From contig CM020512.1 in NCBI GenBank assembly GCA_009823395.1, positions 11,661,905 to 11,725,904 of the forward strand: 64,000 nt of DNA. Direction: 5' to 3'. Shown piece by piece: positions 1 through 11,965 of the stretch. Position numbers and translations under genes: made by a program. Under the pieces are notes generated by a model. That model ran no database searches and had not been told where the DNA came from. It worked only from the letters and a program-made list of their open reading frames with translations. Position 1 is the first letter of the stretch. Each line of letters starts with the position of its first letter. The DNA is from Thamnaconus septentrionalis (Eukaryota > Chordata > Actinopteri > Tetraodontiformes > Monacanthidae).

Positions 1-3000
1 CGAAGGCTCACCCCCTTTGATAAATGCTTTCTCTGGGCTCTCTGTGGACGAGGTAACAAAATAACTCCAGTCACCTTTATTCGAGGATTCTCTGGCTGAT
101 GAAAACAAGCGCCGCCCTCTCCGCTGGTTCAAGCCACCCTCTTCATAGCTGTTGTGTCTCTCTGTGGAAAAGTCGTCAGAGACAGGAGGGTGTAAACACA
201 TGAGCCGTGGGCCGGAGCAAGACAAGCAACGAATGAGACTATAGAACAGAATCTCCTACTTTTAATGCGGAGCGATGAGAAGGAGAAGCTCCCCCTGGAG
301 GTTGGTGACAGCGGCTGCTCAAAGCAGTCAAAGAAATATACCGTTACTGAACTAAAATCCAGGAACTGAATCCATAAAGAACTTCAGAACGTCACTGCTT
401 GTATGGGAAGAAAGACAGTCATATTTTTTCTGTTCAGCCTGTAAAGGAAATTTAGATATTAACAACTCAGCTAGCCTCCGTTTAAAGAACTCAGCTGTGA
501 GCTTCTTCTCCTTCTTCTTTGTCTTCGTCTTCTTCTTCTTTCCAGTGTGCGTGAAGACCGCAGTGCTAATTACAGCCAACCAAAATGACGGGACAGGTCG
601 ATGTTCTGTGGGAAAACTGCACCTCACCACTGCAAGTCATCAAAGCTGTGCAGTTGTGTTTGTCTAAATATAAATGTCCTTTGTAATTTATGTTTTTGAT
701 GCCTTACAGGCATTTTTTTCTACTTTTTTCTTCTTCTCCCCTTTGCTTCCTGCATCGCTGGTCTGGTCTTATGGTGTCGTCACGGACACAACACAATAAT
801 GTAAAAAAAAACATTTTAGTCATCGGCTGATTTTTGCATGGGAGGGGCTAAATATTTTTTGGGTTTTCGAACGGTGTAAGAACCGAAACTGGAAATGAGA
901 ATATTGAATTTGACATTTACCATTGGCACAACAGAAGAACAACGAGGTTCACATGCACGTTTGGATTCTGTTGCCTTAGTTATCAGTTCCTCAAAAAACT
1001 CTGGCGGAGGACATTTTTCTGTAGAAACCTGTTGTTTTACTGAATGTCGGCAGAAATGTAAAGAGAGGACAGACGTAATACACAAAATATAATGGTTGAA
1101 AATACAAACAGACAACAAACAACACCCCCCCCCCCACACACACACACACACACAATTCATTGGCATTCTATTTCAGAATCCCAGCATGAAAAGCTGCTCC
1201 GCGGTCTTTGACTCTAGACGTTTTACATTGCAGAGCACTTTAACAATAAAACACACGCAGCTGCAGCGGCGGCGGCGGCGGCCACATCAGGCCGTCCTGC
1301 TGCCTGCTCGCTCTCTGAAGTGGGCGGCAGGAGCCACGGGCCACGCCTGAGGTCCAAAGACACACGGCCGCCGCTGCAGTAAACACACATTTACGACCTT
1401 GTATATAGGTGAGTTTGTTTCGCCTATCACTGATATCCTGCGTCCGCCCCTCAGTCATAAGGTGACTCATGAATCCTGTTAGGTAAACTCTTGGAAACAG
1501 TAATCAGTAACTTGTACTGGAGTAAATATTAAATCACCTTGAGACCATTTTTTTAATCAAAAATGGCCACAGGAGGGATCCTTTAGGGGATTTTAACTCC
1601 TTGATCAGCCTTATCTTTGTTGGAGCTAAAAAAAAAAAAAAAAAGGACTGAAACCATCCCAGCCAATCAGAGCACCTTTGGCCCTCGGTCAAGGTGTGTG
1701 CAGTCAGCACTGCCCAGTCCGGCTGCACCAACCCTGATAACATCCTGAAGTAGTAATGTCACGCTAACAGACTCCGCCTCCACATAATCAGTCAACGTCT
1801 TTGTGGCCTGAGAAATACTCGGCTGGTCAACTTTCCCAGGTTTGTCGAGCAACAACCCCAGCCCACCAGAGAGGGCGCCAGCCCCCAAACACAAACATAA
1901 CTAAACGATTTTAAATCTGAATGCAAGAGCGTTAAAGTTAACCCATATGCAATTTACGAAAAAAAAAGAAGAAGTGACATTTCAACTCTAAGTGCGTAAG
2001 ACGATGCAGCGCTGATTTTGAAATCAATCTGCATCTTGGCAATATTTAGAGTGCCAGGGACAGTTTGTGTAACAGCGTGCGTTTGTAACAGCGGCGGCCA
2101 AATACCAGGAGGTGGAAACATCAGCGGCAACATAATCAAACGCCGTCTCTGTGTTGGCACGCTATAAACAGTTCAGCCGGCTCTGGACTCGCGGCCGCCC
2201 GGCCCTCTCTGCAATCAGAGGAAGGAAAAAAAAAAAACGAAAAAACAACTAGCAACAGCAGAGGCTCGCACGCACAGGAAGTAGAGGTTGAAAGTTGTTG
2301 TGTCACACAATTGAAAGTGAGTTTTGTCTCTGGCGAGTGTCAAAAAGGTCAAATGGGGAGCTCATCATGAGCCTTTGAAACGGCGGCCCCAAGCGCCCAC
2401 AAACACACACTCACTCGCACACACACGCACACACGCACACTCACCGGCTCGGATCGCTGCGACGCCCTCTGCTCCTTCTGTCTGGTTGGCTGGTAGGAAG
2501 CCATCGCTCCTCTGGTTTCAGTGGCGACAGTCACTCGCTCACTGTCGTGTCATCGCCGGCTGTGAGTTCAACGGCGGCGGCGGTGGCGGCGGCGGCAGTG
2601 GCAGCAGCAGAGTGGGCGGCGGCCTTGGCCTCACACAAGCGCGACTGGTCGTAGTGGTGGCGAGGCGACAAGTGCACATGTATGAGGAAGTGCACGGCGG
2701 AGTGGCGGCAGACTTCACCCTCTGGCTGGGGTTTCCTCTTTCACTGCACAGGCAAAGTACAGTGAGATTGTGTGTGAGTGTGTTTGTTGTGTGTGCGTGC
2801 GTGTGTTTGCGTGCAGCTGAACCTGTGTGACAACTTCTAAACGGTGATAATAATGGCACCGCGTCGATGAGTTTTTGATTTTGCTGTTCAGGCAAAACCT
2901 GTTTGGAGGGTTTTGTAACAATGAAAGAGAGAAGACGGCAACTCAACGACTGTTCGACGGCAACAAGGGCGGCAACACCAACACAGCCAGGAGGTTGAGG

Positions 3001-3877
3001 TGAATGCGTTGACCCTGCCATTAACAAGGCTTTGGGTCTAGAGCAGTGCTTCTCAACTAGTGGAGTCTCAGGACCCACAATTATTTTTTTTTGAAGGGAA
3101 ACTGCCCACGAAGCTGCAACCCAATCAAAACAGCTCCTTGACCCACTTTTGGGTCATGAGGATTCCAGCTCCAATCAACGTCCTCTGAGGGAACGGGGGC
3201 GGAGCTACAGCCAGGGACGGCGTGAGGAGGTTTAGTGAGATTTTGAAGAGTCTTCAGGGTTTTCAACCACGTCACTTCCTCACAAACCAGAGTCACACCC
3301 GTCACGGACACAAGAGGGCGCCTCATGCTCGGCACGCTCTCCCTCTCAGCTGCAGCTCCACACACACCTGGACCTGGACTTTTCAACTCAGTCAGCCAAG
3401 ATTTCAATCCCTCCAGAGGCTGGCTGATGACGCATCTTTGTGGGCGGGGCTAAGCACAGATCGGAATCATGTCTCCAAACGGTGACTGACGAAGACGCAC
3501 GTGGTATCTCTGCAGACCGCTGGAACTGTCACTGAGGAGTCTAATCACACAGTCCTTGTCCCACATGTTCGACTTTCATCAGCGCAGATAAATCCCACGA
3601 TGGGTGTTCGGAGCTCGAACGCTTTCTCTATCTGACCACTGTCTGATTAAAGGGCCACGGTTTATGAACACTGCATGTTGTCCTTTAAAGGTTGACACTG
3701 AAAACTACTGCAACATTCCTCAGAGAGCCTCAATGACTTTTTCTTAAGAAAAAAAAAGTTTATTTGACTCTTTTTTTTTTAACGTAATAAAACCCACTGA
3801 CTTTCACCCCACTAGATGGTGCTAAAGTGCTCAGCCTAGTGGAGGAGGTGAAGCAGCGCAGCTAAGGTGCGACTCAT

Positions 3878-3990
3878 TCATTCATTCATTCATCTTCTAT
3901 ACTTAGATTGGTCACGGGGTCTGCTGGAGTATCCCAGCTGTCCTGGTGGGTACACCCTGGACAAGTCGCCAGTTCATCGCAGGGCTAAGG
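3878..3990. repeat. Dispersed repeat fragment, CATT/CATCC-headed family
   Basis: A short (CATT)n tract leads into a segment with the phrases GGTCACGGGGTCTGC and TACACCCTGGACAAGT and then CGCCAGTTCATCGCAGGGC. The same phrases recur near 10630-10866 and 32438-32560, and the CATCC head also at 28738-28850, so this is a dispersed repeat of the kind common in fish genomes. I cannot assign it to a named family from sequence alone. Confidence 0.75.
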
Positions 3991-4886
3991 TGCGACTCCC
4001 ACTAGTAAATACAGCCATATTAATCGTGTGAAAATATTGCATTGGCGCCATATAGTCAAATTAAGTTGGGATGAAAACTTTATGCTGAACCAGTTCTGAT
4101 CACACCATCAGTCACGACGTTGATAATTCAAAAGATGAAGCCAAAAAAAACAAAACAAATAAACACGTGAGTTTGTAATTTGACATTAAACTTGCATAAA
4201 ACTATGCATCATGTAAAGTACACAATCACATTCCCACCAGTTTCAGTCAATAACTTTCTTGATACAGCTGTCAATCAGTCCATGCTGTTCAGCCGAGCAA
4301 CAGTAGCACTCTAACTGGTTCGTTCCTATTTCAGCGGCACATCACAACAGATTCACTTCAGGTGGACTTTAAATGTATTTTCATGATATTAATCACGATT
4401 TTATTACGATATGTATCCCGATGTCACTTTGTTATCACGATATTAATTCCAACATCATCATGAAATTGTGTTTCTGTATCAAAAGTGTTGGTGCGGTGGC
4501 GCTGTGTGCGTTGTTGTTGGTGCTCGGTACAGTCTGGAAGATCTCAGCAGGTCCAACAAGATCTTTGTTGTCCTCTGACTGGACGAGACAAATGTGCGGT
4601 CGGTGATAAGTGTTTGCTCAGATAGTTGGGGATGTAAACAACGCAGCACAGTGACTCAGTGACCTGGAGAGTCGCGTTCCTCTCCAAAAGAAGAAAAAAA
4701 AAAGTGTTTGTCTCCTGACCTCTGATTTATCTGCAGCTCGATAACAGCCAGACAGAGCTTCTTCAGTGGGCGGGGTTATGATTGTTGTAGTGAAAACTTC
4801 ATAAGTAAATCTCAGAGATGTTCTGAATTGGTACGGTCTCCATTTGATGATCACCTGACTGAACTATAGAATGGTCTCCGTCTAGG

Positions 4887-4887
<1 letters not shown>

Positions 4888-4930
<43 letters not shown>
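4888..4930. repeat. (CA)n microsatellite
   Basis: Uninterrupted CA dinucleotide tract of about 43 bases in the gene-free left flank. Confidence 0.95.
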
Positions 4931-4932
<2 letters not shown>

Positions 4933-6083
4933 TCCCTCCACTCCAGCTGCAGGTTATCTCAGCAGCACGTGTGATTCTCAGGGCCACAGCGCTGAACATC
5001 AGGTGTCTGTGGAAACACAGATGCATCTAATTACTGTCTGACAGTGACTTTGTTGTGATTCCATATCAAGCGAAGCTCCCAAATCATCATCGCCTCACCA
5101 CCCATTTCATGTTTGAACTTTCTTTAATCAGTGGGACATTTAATCTCACAGTTGATACACAGTCGAGTCGGGCAGCTCGTTTAAAACCTCTGAGTCGTAG
5201 AGCAGCTTTATGAAATTATTTAACTATTGTCATTGTATTGTATTGTATATTTCTGTAGAACAGTTTGCTACAGAAATAAAGGTAAAACTAATTATAGCAA
5301 TTTGCTGACTATTCTTTTGTTAATATCAGTCTGAGACAAGACTTTAAAAAGAAAACAGTATTGCTACCTTAATGGATGAATTTAAAACAAACTAATGTTT
5401 TAACAATGATGTCTTACAAAAAGTAAAAAAAACTCACAGTGAACAGTGCAATAAATTAAATAAAGTTTAGCCTCTCTTTCACATTTTCTTCTAAAAGAAT
5501 AATAGAACAATAGGTTAATATATTGAAAAATACTTAAAATGTCCGTACAAACATGGCGACGGTCCGTCAAAAGTGCAAGAACAATATTGAAGAAAAAACA
5601 CAGCAGGATGTTAACAGTAGCTATGGAGGCGAAAAAGATGCTGTCTTAGCGAGTTCTCATTCAACAACATTAAACAAGCCACGTCAACAAAACTCTTTAA
5701 ATAATATATAAATAAAAACAAACAAGCGCAAAAACAGCAAAGTTAGCGTTCAGCAACAAGCTAATGCTAACAAATCATAGATCTTGGACCGACTAAGCGG
5801 GCAGAGGAGAAACCTGATTGGCCCATTTTGAGCTTCACAAACAGAAAGTCCGTCCAATCACCTGCCAACAAGTTTGTTCTTTGAAAGGGAAAAACATTTT
5901 TGTTCAACACTGAAAAACGACAGGAAGAAGGTACCAGACTGTAGCCAGGACTGAGTGGGCGTGGCCGTGCTGGTCTTATGCAGGTCAAGACATCCAGCTG
6001 AGGACGCCCCGGAAGCTGCTGATGGTCATCCTTCCGTTCGCTGAGATCCTTCCAGGTTCCAGAATTTTCTCAAAGGTCACGTG

Positions 6084-6210
6084 CTAACAGTCCGGATAAG
6101 CCGCCACAAACCTGGAGGCTACTGGGACGGTCAGGAACCAGAACCAGAACCTGTGGCCCTGGGAAGGTGGCTGCTGGTGGTCGATGGAGGCCTGACAGTG
6201 GTGACGCTGC

Positions 6211-6245
<35 letters not shown>

Positions 6246-8760
6246 CCTGCGCGATGCCCACTTCCTGCCTCGGCCTTGGCCTCGCTGCGAGGGCGAGGCT
6301 CGTCTCCTGTGGCCCTCCCCCCTCCTGGGGTCCAGGTGCTGGGTGAGCCTCCGCAGGGTCTGCTGAGTCTGCAGGACGGAGATAAAGAAGAAAGAGGAGA
6401 TTGATGGATGGTGTGGAGAAGATGAAAGAGGAGGAAGGGGAGGAGGATTAGGGGGACGAAGGGGGAGGCGGAGATGGAGGTGGAGGAGGTGGAGGAGGAG
6501 GACTGTATTGTGCTGGGAAATTTAAAACTCTTTAATGAATTTTCCAAGTGGAGGCATCATAGGGTCAATCAGTCTGTTTAAAAAATAAATAAATAAATAA
6601 ATGAGGGCCAGTATCCACACTCGGCCACTAGGGGTCGTACCGTGACTTTTGGGGTCGCTGAGGTCACAGTGGGCTCGGCCATCGTCTGCTGCTCTTTAGG
6701 GCCCTTCGGCTTGGCGCAGTACATCTCCAGGACGTGGAGGCTGCAGCCTCCCGGCCGACAGCACTGGTCCACAATGCCCCGCCCCCTGGGCCGAGTGCCA
6801 TAGCCGGACCAGGAACCTTTACCTGCAGGAAACACACCACAGGAACCACCATCACACAGGTGATTATCGACTATGCTGGTTTGACCAGCAGGTGGCAATT
6901 CAGCAGGATCGTCGCGGAAATTAAAAAGAAAAGCGACACCCGCGTACACTTTTTGACCACTAGGCGCTGCTAGATCTGAAACACTGGGGCCTTTAAGAGC
7001 AGTGCGACTCTCCTCCCACACCGCTGCGGGAGATACGAGGTGTGTTGTTGTCGTTTGAGCAACAAAGTAATCAAGTCGGAGCGAGCGCTACCCAGCGCTG
7101 CCATCTGATTGGACGGCCCCTGCCGGGCCCCGATAGCAACAGCAGCAGCAGCTGCGGCCGGCGTCCTTGGCACGCCGAGGAGTGGGGCCAAAGGGAACAG
7201 AGTGAAAGGGCTCGGCGGAGATAACTCTCTCATCATAACAACCACCTTTATCAAAAAAAACCAAAAACAAAATACGGCTGAATTTTAAATCCGACACTGT
7301 GCAATGACTTCTGGCAGAGAAGAAGAAGAACTTGAAATTCCACTCAGTATCGTCCTGCAACGTGACCAGGGAGCGCTTGAAGTCTGCAGGGATGTACAAA
7401 CACCATCGTCTGTCAATGAATGAGATCTTGTCGTCGCTGTTGTCGTCGTTGTGCAGGTGTTTTTCATTGATGTTAGATCAGGGGTGGGCAAATTTTATGC
7501 CTTGTGGGGCACAATGGGTTGTAAAATGTGACAGAGGGGCCGGAGCAGGAGCAGATGAATGGAGTGTTTTGGTGACCCACCTCATAGGAGGAAAAAACAT
7601 ATCATGGAATATGTAGAAAACGTGTGCTTTAATGTCAATTATGTGTCTTCGAAGCCCCACAGTATTTAGCACTTTATTGAAATTACTCTTAAAACACGGA
7701 AAAAATTAATGAAATAAAGCGATTTTATAACTTGCTATCAATATATTTATTTAAAGTTCAGCGGGCCTGCGCTAGAAGAAAGTCCTCGACGACGGCACTC
7801 ACCGAAGTAGATGCCGCGGTCGCCGCACACAAACAGCAGGTCGTTCAGGAGGTCGGAGCCGCAACGCAGCTTGGCGCCGCTGGCCAGCGACACGGCGCAG
7901 CAGAGGACGCCGCAGCACACCACCTGAAACACACAACACATGGCAACACGTCAGCAACACAGCAACACAACAACAAAAAACAGCAACAACGACATTTAGA
8001 GAAAAAACAGCAGCGACAACACTTTGCACCAATCAGAGGGGAAAAAAAATACGTCTGAAGATTTCAAGTTTGATTTTTGTTTCTTTTTCAGTGAATCAGG
8101 ATGAGAGTTGAAGGTTAACAAGGAGGAGGAGGAGTTTTGAAAGTGGAGGATCGGCTGAGGGACGGTGGTGGAAACGATCTTCACGTGAACGAGCTCCTCT
8201 TATGCAACAATATTGTGTCTGGAGGAGGACGAGGGGGTGGAGGAGATGGAGGAGGAGGAGGAGGAGGAGGAGGAGGAGGAGAGGAACCACTTTTGTCCAG
8301 GCTGCCGCTCAGCCCTCGCCTCCATCCAGGACCTGCTGGATTTTCTCCTGGTCCACCTGAGGTGAGGTGCAGGGTGACCGAGCTCACTGCGACCACCGGG
8401 GAGGTCAACTCATCAGAAGGCCAAAACAAAAACAACCACTTTCCAATAAATAAATAAATAAATAAATAAAAAAACATCGATCAGCATCCCAGAAGATCCG
8501 GAAGAGTTTCTAAAACCAGAGACGAGGTGGTTGAAGTTACCACCGACTCCAACTCCCTTGTCTCGAGGCTCAATAAACTCCTGGCAAACTGTCCTGAGAA
8601 GTAGGTGTGATAAATGCTTCAATTTGCGCCAGCTGTCAGTGAGGAGCAGGTTCTCCTGCAGCCGGCAGGAGCAGAGCAGGGCAGAGCAGAGCAGAGCAGC
8701 AGGACCTCCTACCTTCAGGCTGAGATGCTGGACTCGGTGGAGACGGTGCGAGGACGACAT
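6084..8760 (-). CDS. igf3: Insulin-like growth factor 3 precursor
   Basis: Secreted IGF-family hormone; in teleosts Igf3 is mainly gonadal and acts through IGF receptors in germ-cell development (family knowledge). Four coding exons on the minus strand join in phase: 8713-8760, 7803-7923, 6641-6822 and 6084-6368, giving 211 aa. Residues 1 to about 32 form a signal peptide with a Cys/Val-rich core. The B domain (about 33-56) has CGSDLLNDLLFVCGDRGIYF. A short Gly/Arg-rich C domain follows, then the A domain GIVDQCC...C...C (about 72-92). The D and E regions are basic and carry a ten-alanine run encoded by GCA repeats. Six cysteines are present in the insulin-fold order. Unusually, four residues separate the CC pair from the next cysteine, where insulin and IGF1/2 have three. 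The exon 3/4 junction is phase 0; other frames of the last exon would give poly-Gln or poly-Ser. A MITE sits in intron 2, just outside exon 2 on its 3' side. Confidence 0.92.
7479..7775. mobile_element. hAT-type MITE copy, family A (3' end degraded)
   Basis: Begins CAGGGGTGGGCAAA, the terminal signature shared with the copies at 51542-51857, 38604-38802 and 53175-53401. The internal phrase GACAGAGGGGCCGGAGCAGG is shared with the 51.5 kb copy. The right end is eroded and no matching target duplication is visible. It lies in igf3 intron 2, ending about 28 bases from exon 2. Confidence 0.75.
8222..8285. repeat. (GGA)n tract in igf3 intron 1
   Basis: Nearly pure GGA trinucleotide repeat on the plus strand, so the igf3 pre-mRNA is (UCC)n here. 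Confidence 0.9.
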
Positions 8761-8798
8761 CCCGACTGCGGACGCACCTCACAGGGACTCCGGTCACG

Positions 8799-8805
8799 CT
8801 TTATA
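8799..8805 (-). promoter_or_regulatory. TATA box of igf3
   Basis: TATAAAG on the minus strand, 39-45 bases upstream of the igf3 ATG at 8760. With the usual 25-30 base TATA-to-start spacing the 5' leader would be only about 10-15 nt, unless transcription starts elsewhere. Confidence 0.6.
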
Positions 8806-9497
8806 ACCGGGGAGGAGGCGGAAACTTCCCGCACTCTCACCGTCCAATCGCTGTGTGGCCTCCAACGCGGCCCCCCCTCCCTTTGCAAGCACCGCCTTCC
8901 GAAGAAGTTCGGGAGGACAGTCCCTCTGTGATATCATGAGGGGCAGCCAGCGGCCACACCCAAGTGTTGGCTTAGTTTTTTTGTCGGCTTTCCAAACACG
9001 TGGAAGATCCAACAATTTTTTTTTTTTTTTCAGCAGGAGGCTGCAAACAGTAACAGGAGGTGCGATGCTTTCTGGTGATCTTCAGGTTTTTAGATGATGA
9101 AATTATGTTGAGATCAAAATGAAAAAATCTGAAAATGGAACCGATCAAATGTGCCAGCGTGAAAGGTTGTATTCGTTCAGTTTCATCCTGGTTGTCATAG
9201 TAATGACTAGCAGGAAACGACCAAACACTGGCAGGAAATGACTAAAAACAAGCAGAAAATGACTTCAAGCAGGAAACGACTACAGGTAAAACCCAGACTC
9301 TTAGCTGGACTGAGGTGACTCAGGTGCCCTGCCCCAAATATTTACCAGCAGAGATGGAGGCGGCGGCTATTGCTGGATTGATTGATTTAGGGTCATTGTT
9401 GCACAGTGCTAGCTAGCACTATGCCTGTGCACGTGTTGTTTGAGTTGTTTTAAATGAAAATACAAACAAAGAGTTTGGCTTGAGGCAAAAGACAAAA

Positions 9498-9503
9498 TTT
9501 ATT
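9498..9503 (-). promoter_or_regulatory. Candidate polyadenylation signal of the lrif1-like gene
   Basis: AATAAA on the minus strand about 220 bases downstream of the lrif1-like stop codon at 9721. The position fits a short 3'UTR; no direct evidence of use. Confidence 0.5.
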
Positions 9504-9720
9504 AAATAAAAACAAACAATTGGCGCTATCCAAAACATGATTACAATGTTTTTTCATTGAGAATATTCATAGAAAAATAAAACAGGTCTGAAAATGAGTA
9601 CACCTGAAATGTCAAGTTAGCCGTGCGAGTTTCAGCTGGGAGGGGCACGCAGTCTCCGCGCTCCACTTCCTGTGTGTGCCCTGTGGGGGGCGCGGCCTGC
9701 CATGGGGGCGTGGTCTGCCG

Positions 9721-11501
9721 TCACGGCAGCTGCAGGTTCTTCAGCGCCGCCTCTCGCTGCTGCAGCCGGGCCTTCATCCGAGCGATCTTCTCCTCCTGCC
9801 CCAGCGCCTTGAAGTCCACCTGCTGCTTGCGTGCCGACACGGAGGAGGACGTCCCCTCGAAAGGAGACTCCGCCCCTCCCAGGCTCAGTCCGCCTCCGCA
9901 GTGGGAAGCGCTGGGACGGTCGCCGCTGCTGGGGTTCCCCTCGCCGTCCCCCTCCTCGGCCGCCACGCCCAGCTCGGGGACCTCGGCATCGCCTTTGCTC
10001 CTCGGCCCCTCGGCCTCCAGGGGCGGGGCCGCGTGGGCGGAGTCTGAGCCCGGGACCTCGTCCGCGGCCTGGCGTGGCCCCGCGTGGTTGTGACAAGAAC
10101 GGAGGAAGACGTCGGGGGTCGACATCGGCGGCCCCACTGGGCCGGGCGCACTGAGGCCGCTGCCACCTGGAGACTCCTGGAGGACGGCGGCAGAATTACA
10201 CCCTGGGCAAGACTGATTGAAGACCTGACTGAAGGTGTTCAACGGGACCGTCTTGAAAAGCTCCGATCTGAATCATTTTTTTGTTTGCACCAATCGGGAG
10301 TATATCGGTATTATTAGCATGGACGCCAGAGTGCGTGTTCAGCCCGGTCACTCACAACGTAACAACATTTCCCTCCTGCTGACTCCACCCACTCACCTGA
10401 TGCGTGCCGACGCTGTCGTTTGCTTGCGTGAGGAGGTTCTTCTTGGGCTGCTTGGGTCGGGGCAGGAGAGACGGCGAGGGGGCCTGGCGCTGTGCAGGGG
10501 GGGACACGACAGCGAGGTGATTGAGGACCGCCACTCCCCACCCCTAAAAATTGTTCTCCCCAGAACATTGTTTTTCAACCTTTTTTGAGCCATGATGCAT
10601 TTTTACATTGAAAAAAATCCCATGGCACACCACCAACCATCCATCCACCCATCTTCAACACCCACTTCTTCCTGAGCTCAGGGTCACGGGGGTCTGCAGG
10701 AGCCTCTTCCAGCTATCTTTGGGCGATAACAGGGTGACACCCTGGACAAGTGGCCAGTTCATTGCAGGGCCACAGACAGACAACCATTCACTCTAACACA
10801 CACACACCGAGGGACAATTTAGAGTTTCCAATTCACCGCAGACACAGAGAGAACATGCAAACTGAAATTAGATCATTTTTCCAGCACACCTGACATTATC
10901 CTACGGTGCACAAATGTGCCGCGGCACAGTGGTTGAAAAACACTGCCCCAGAATACCAATCGCGACCTCTGACCTTGTGACCCGTCGTCAGCCTGACAGA
11001 CGAGGGGTGGTCCCGACGGGGCGGACCCTGGCGGCGCCGCGGCTTCCTCCTGATGGACAGGTAGATGCGGTTGCGGTAGACGACGATGGTGTCCTGGTGC
11101 GTCTTGGCGGCGCATCCCGCTGCGGCGGCGGTGGCGGCGGCGGCGGCTAAGACCGCCCTCCGCGGCGGCGCGCCGGTGCTCAGCACGTTGTACGCCGCCC
11201 GGTTGGAGGTGACGAAGGACATCCGCACGGGGCCCGTCAGCGCATTTGACTGCTGCCACACCAGCTGCTTCACGTCCTCCTCCTCCTCCCCCTCCCCCGT
11301 CCTCTCGGCGGGCCTCTCTCCCCGCCATCGCAGCTGGGCAGGGCAGATCCAGACCCCCTCCAGGGAGTCGGCGGGCTGCCAGGAGGACGACGGAAGGGAG
11401 CCCATCCGCCTCTGCACGGAGGACGGGAGGCTGCGGAGGGGGACGATCTTCACCTCGGCGTCGACTGGGATGAAGACCTCCAGGTTCTGCAGCAGGTCCA
11501 T
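9721..11501 (-). CDS. LRIF1-like protein (short tandem paralogue)
   Basis: Predicted nuclear adaptor related to LRIF1/HBiX1. Three coding exons join in phase 0: 10974-11501, 10397-10489 and 9721-10224, giving 374 aa. Three LRIF1 landmarks are seen in order: AEVKIVPLRSLPSSVQRRM near residues 14-32, matching the family's AEVKSVPASSLPPSVQQK; a segment DTIVVYRNRIYLSIRRK near 145-161, matching the family's NGKVYLLAKK; and a C-terminal coiled coil ending EEKIARMKARLQQREAAL, matching EKIRRLKQVLREKEAAL. In human LRIF1 the C-terminal coiled coil mediates SMCHD1 binding. The family's YQV...DGK N-terminal motif and the LRVCL HP1-type motif were not found. The coding start sits 12 bases inside an acceptor (exon edge 11513), so a non-coding 5' exon is likely; a possible donor is at 12456/12455. 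Poly-Ala and Arg-rich stretches lie mid-protein. The neighbouring upstream gene is the longer lrif1 on the same strand. Confidence 0.8.
10566..10945. mobile_element. hAT-type MITE, family B, with nested repeat
   Basis: Ends CATTGTTTTTCAACC and GGTTGAAAAACACTG are imperfect inverted repeats. The element is flanked by a perfect 8-bp target duplication, CCCCAGAA at 10558-10565 and 10946-10953, the duplication length typical of hAT transposons. It fills most of the 484-bp intron 1 of the lrif1-like gene and carries another repeat (10630-10866) inside it. Confidence 0.88.
10630..10866. repeat. CATCC-headed dispersed repeat nested in a MITE
   Basis: Starts with CCATCCATCCACCC, contains CAGGGTCACGGGGGTCTGC and CACCCTGGACAAGTGGCC, and ends near GAGAACATGCAAACT. 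Same family as 3878-3990. The MITE sequence resumes on both sides, so this insertion is younger than the MITE. Confidence 0.8.
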
Positions 11502-11613
11502 GTCGGAGCTCCTCTGTGGGCGCGAAGACGCAGTTACACCAATACTGAGATCAAAATTGCATTTTGTTCTCTTAATGGAAGGAGACACACGAGAATATGA
11601 ACAGAAATGAAAT

Positions 11614-11965
11614 CAGTGTTTTTCATCCTTTTTTGAGCCACGGCACATTTGTACACTGAAAAATCCCATGGCAAACCACCAACCAAAAATATTATAAAAT
11701 GATACTTTTTTAATTCTAATAAAGACAATATAGTCTCTTATTTTATTTATACTCAGTGTGAAGTACAATTGAATTGAATTTAAACCTGGGCCTGTTTAAA
11801 TGGACACAAAGCTGATATCCTGGGAGGAATTGAAGGAGGAAAACAAGTCAAAATTCCACAATGGAATGTTATTATTTTTAGACTAATTAAGAAGTGAAAT
11901 TGGATCATTTTTCACGGCACACCTGACATTTTCTCACAGTGCGGCACTGTGGTTGAAAAACCCTG
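11614..11965. mobile_element. hAT-type MITE, family B, second copy
   Basis: Begins CAGTGTTTTTCATCC and ends GGTTGAAAAACCCTG. The flank-proximal parts match the copy at 10566-10945, but the centre is a different AT-rich sequence with no nested repeat. No clear target duplication. It lies just 5' of the first coding exon of the lrif1-like gene. Confidence 0.75.

Larger units (their letters stand above)
1..6083. other. Gene-free 3' flank of igf3
   Basis: No convincing coding exon was found on either strand. Open frames here are short, low in complexity or overlap (CA)n, (GGC)n and homopolymer tracts, for example near 1136-1154, 1265-1283 and 2575-2600. A dispersed repeat fragment lies at 3878-3990 and a (CA)n tract at 4888-4930. 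A stretch near 3045 beginning CAGTGCTTCTCAAC resembles a hAT-type MITE end, but no partner end was found. The igf3 3'UTR should start at 6083 and run leftward; I could not place its polyadenylation signal. Confidence 0.6.

Noticed and set aside
2324..2830. 168-aa plus-strand and 179-aa minus-strand frames
   Set aside because: Overlapping frames over (CA), (GGC) and (TG) tracts, with poly-Gly or poly-Pro runs and no recognisable domain.
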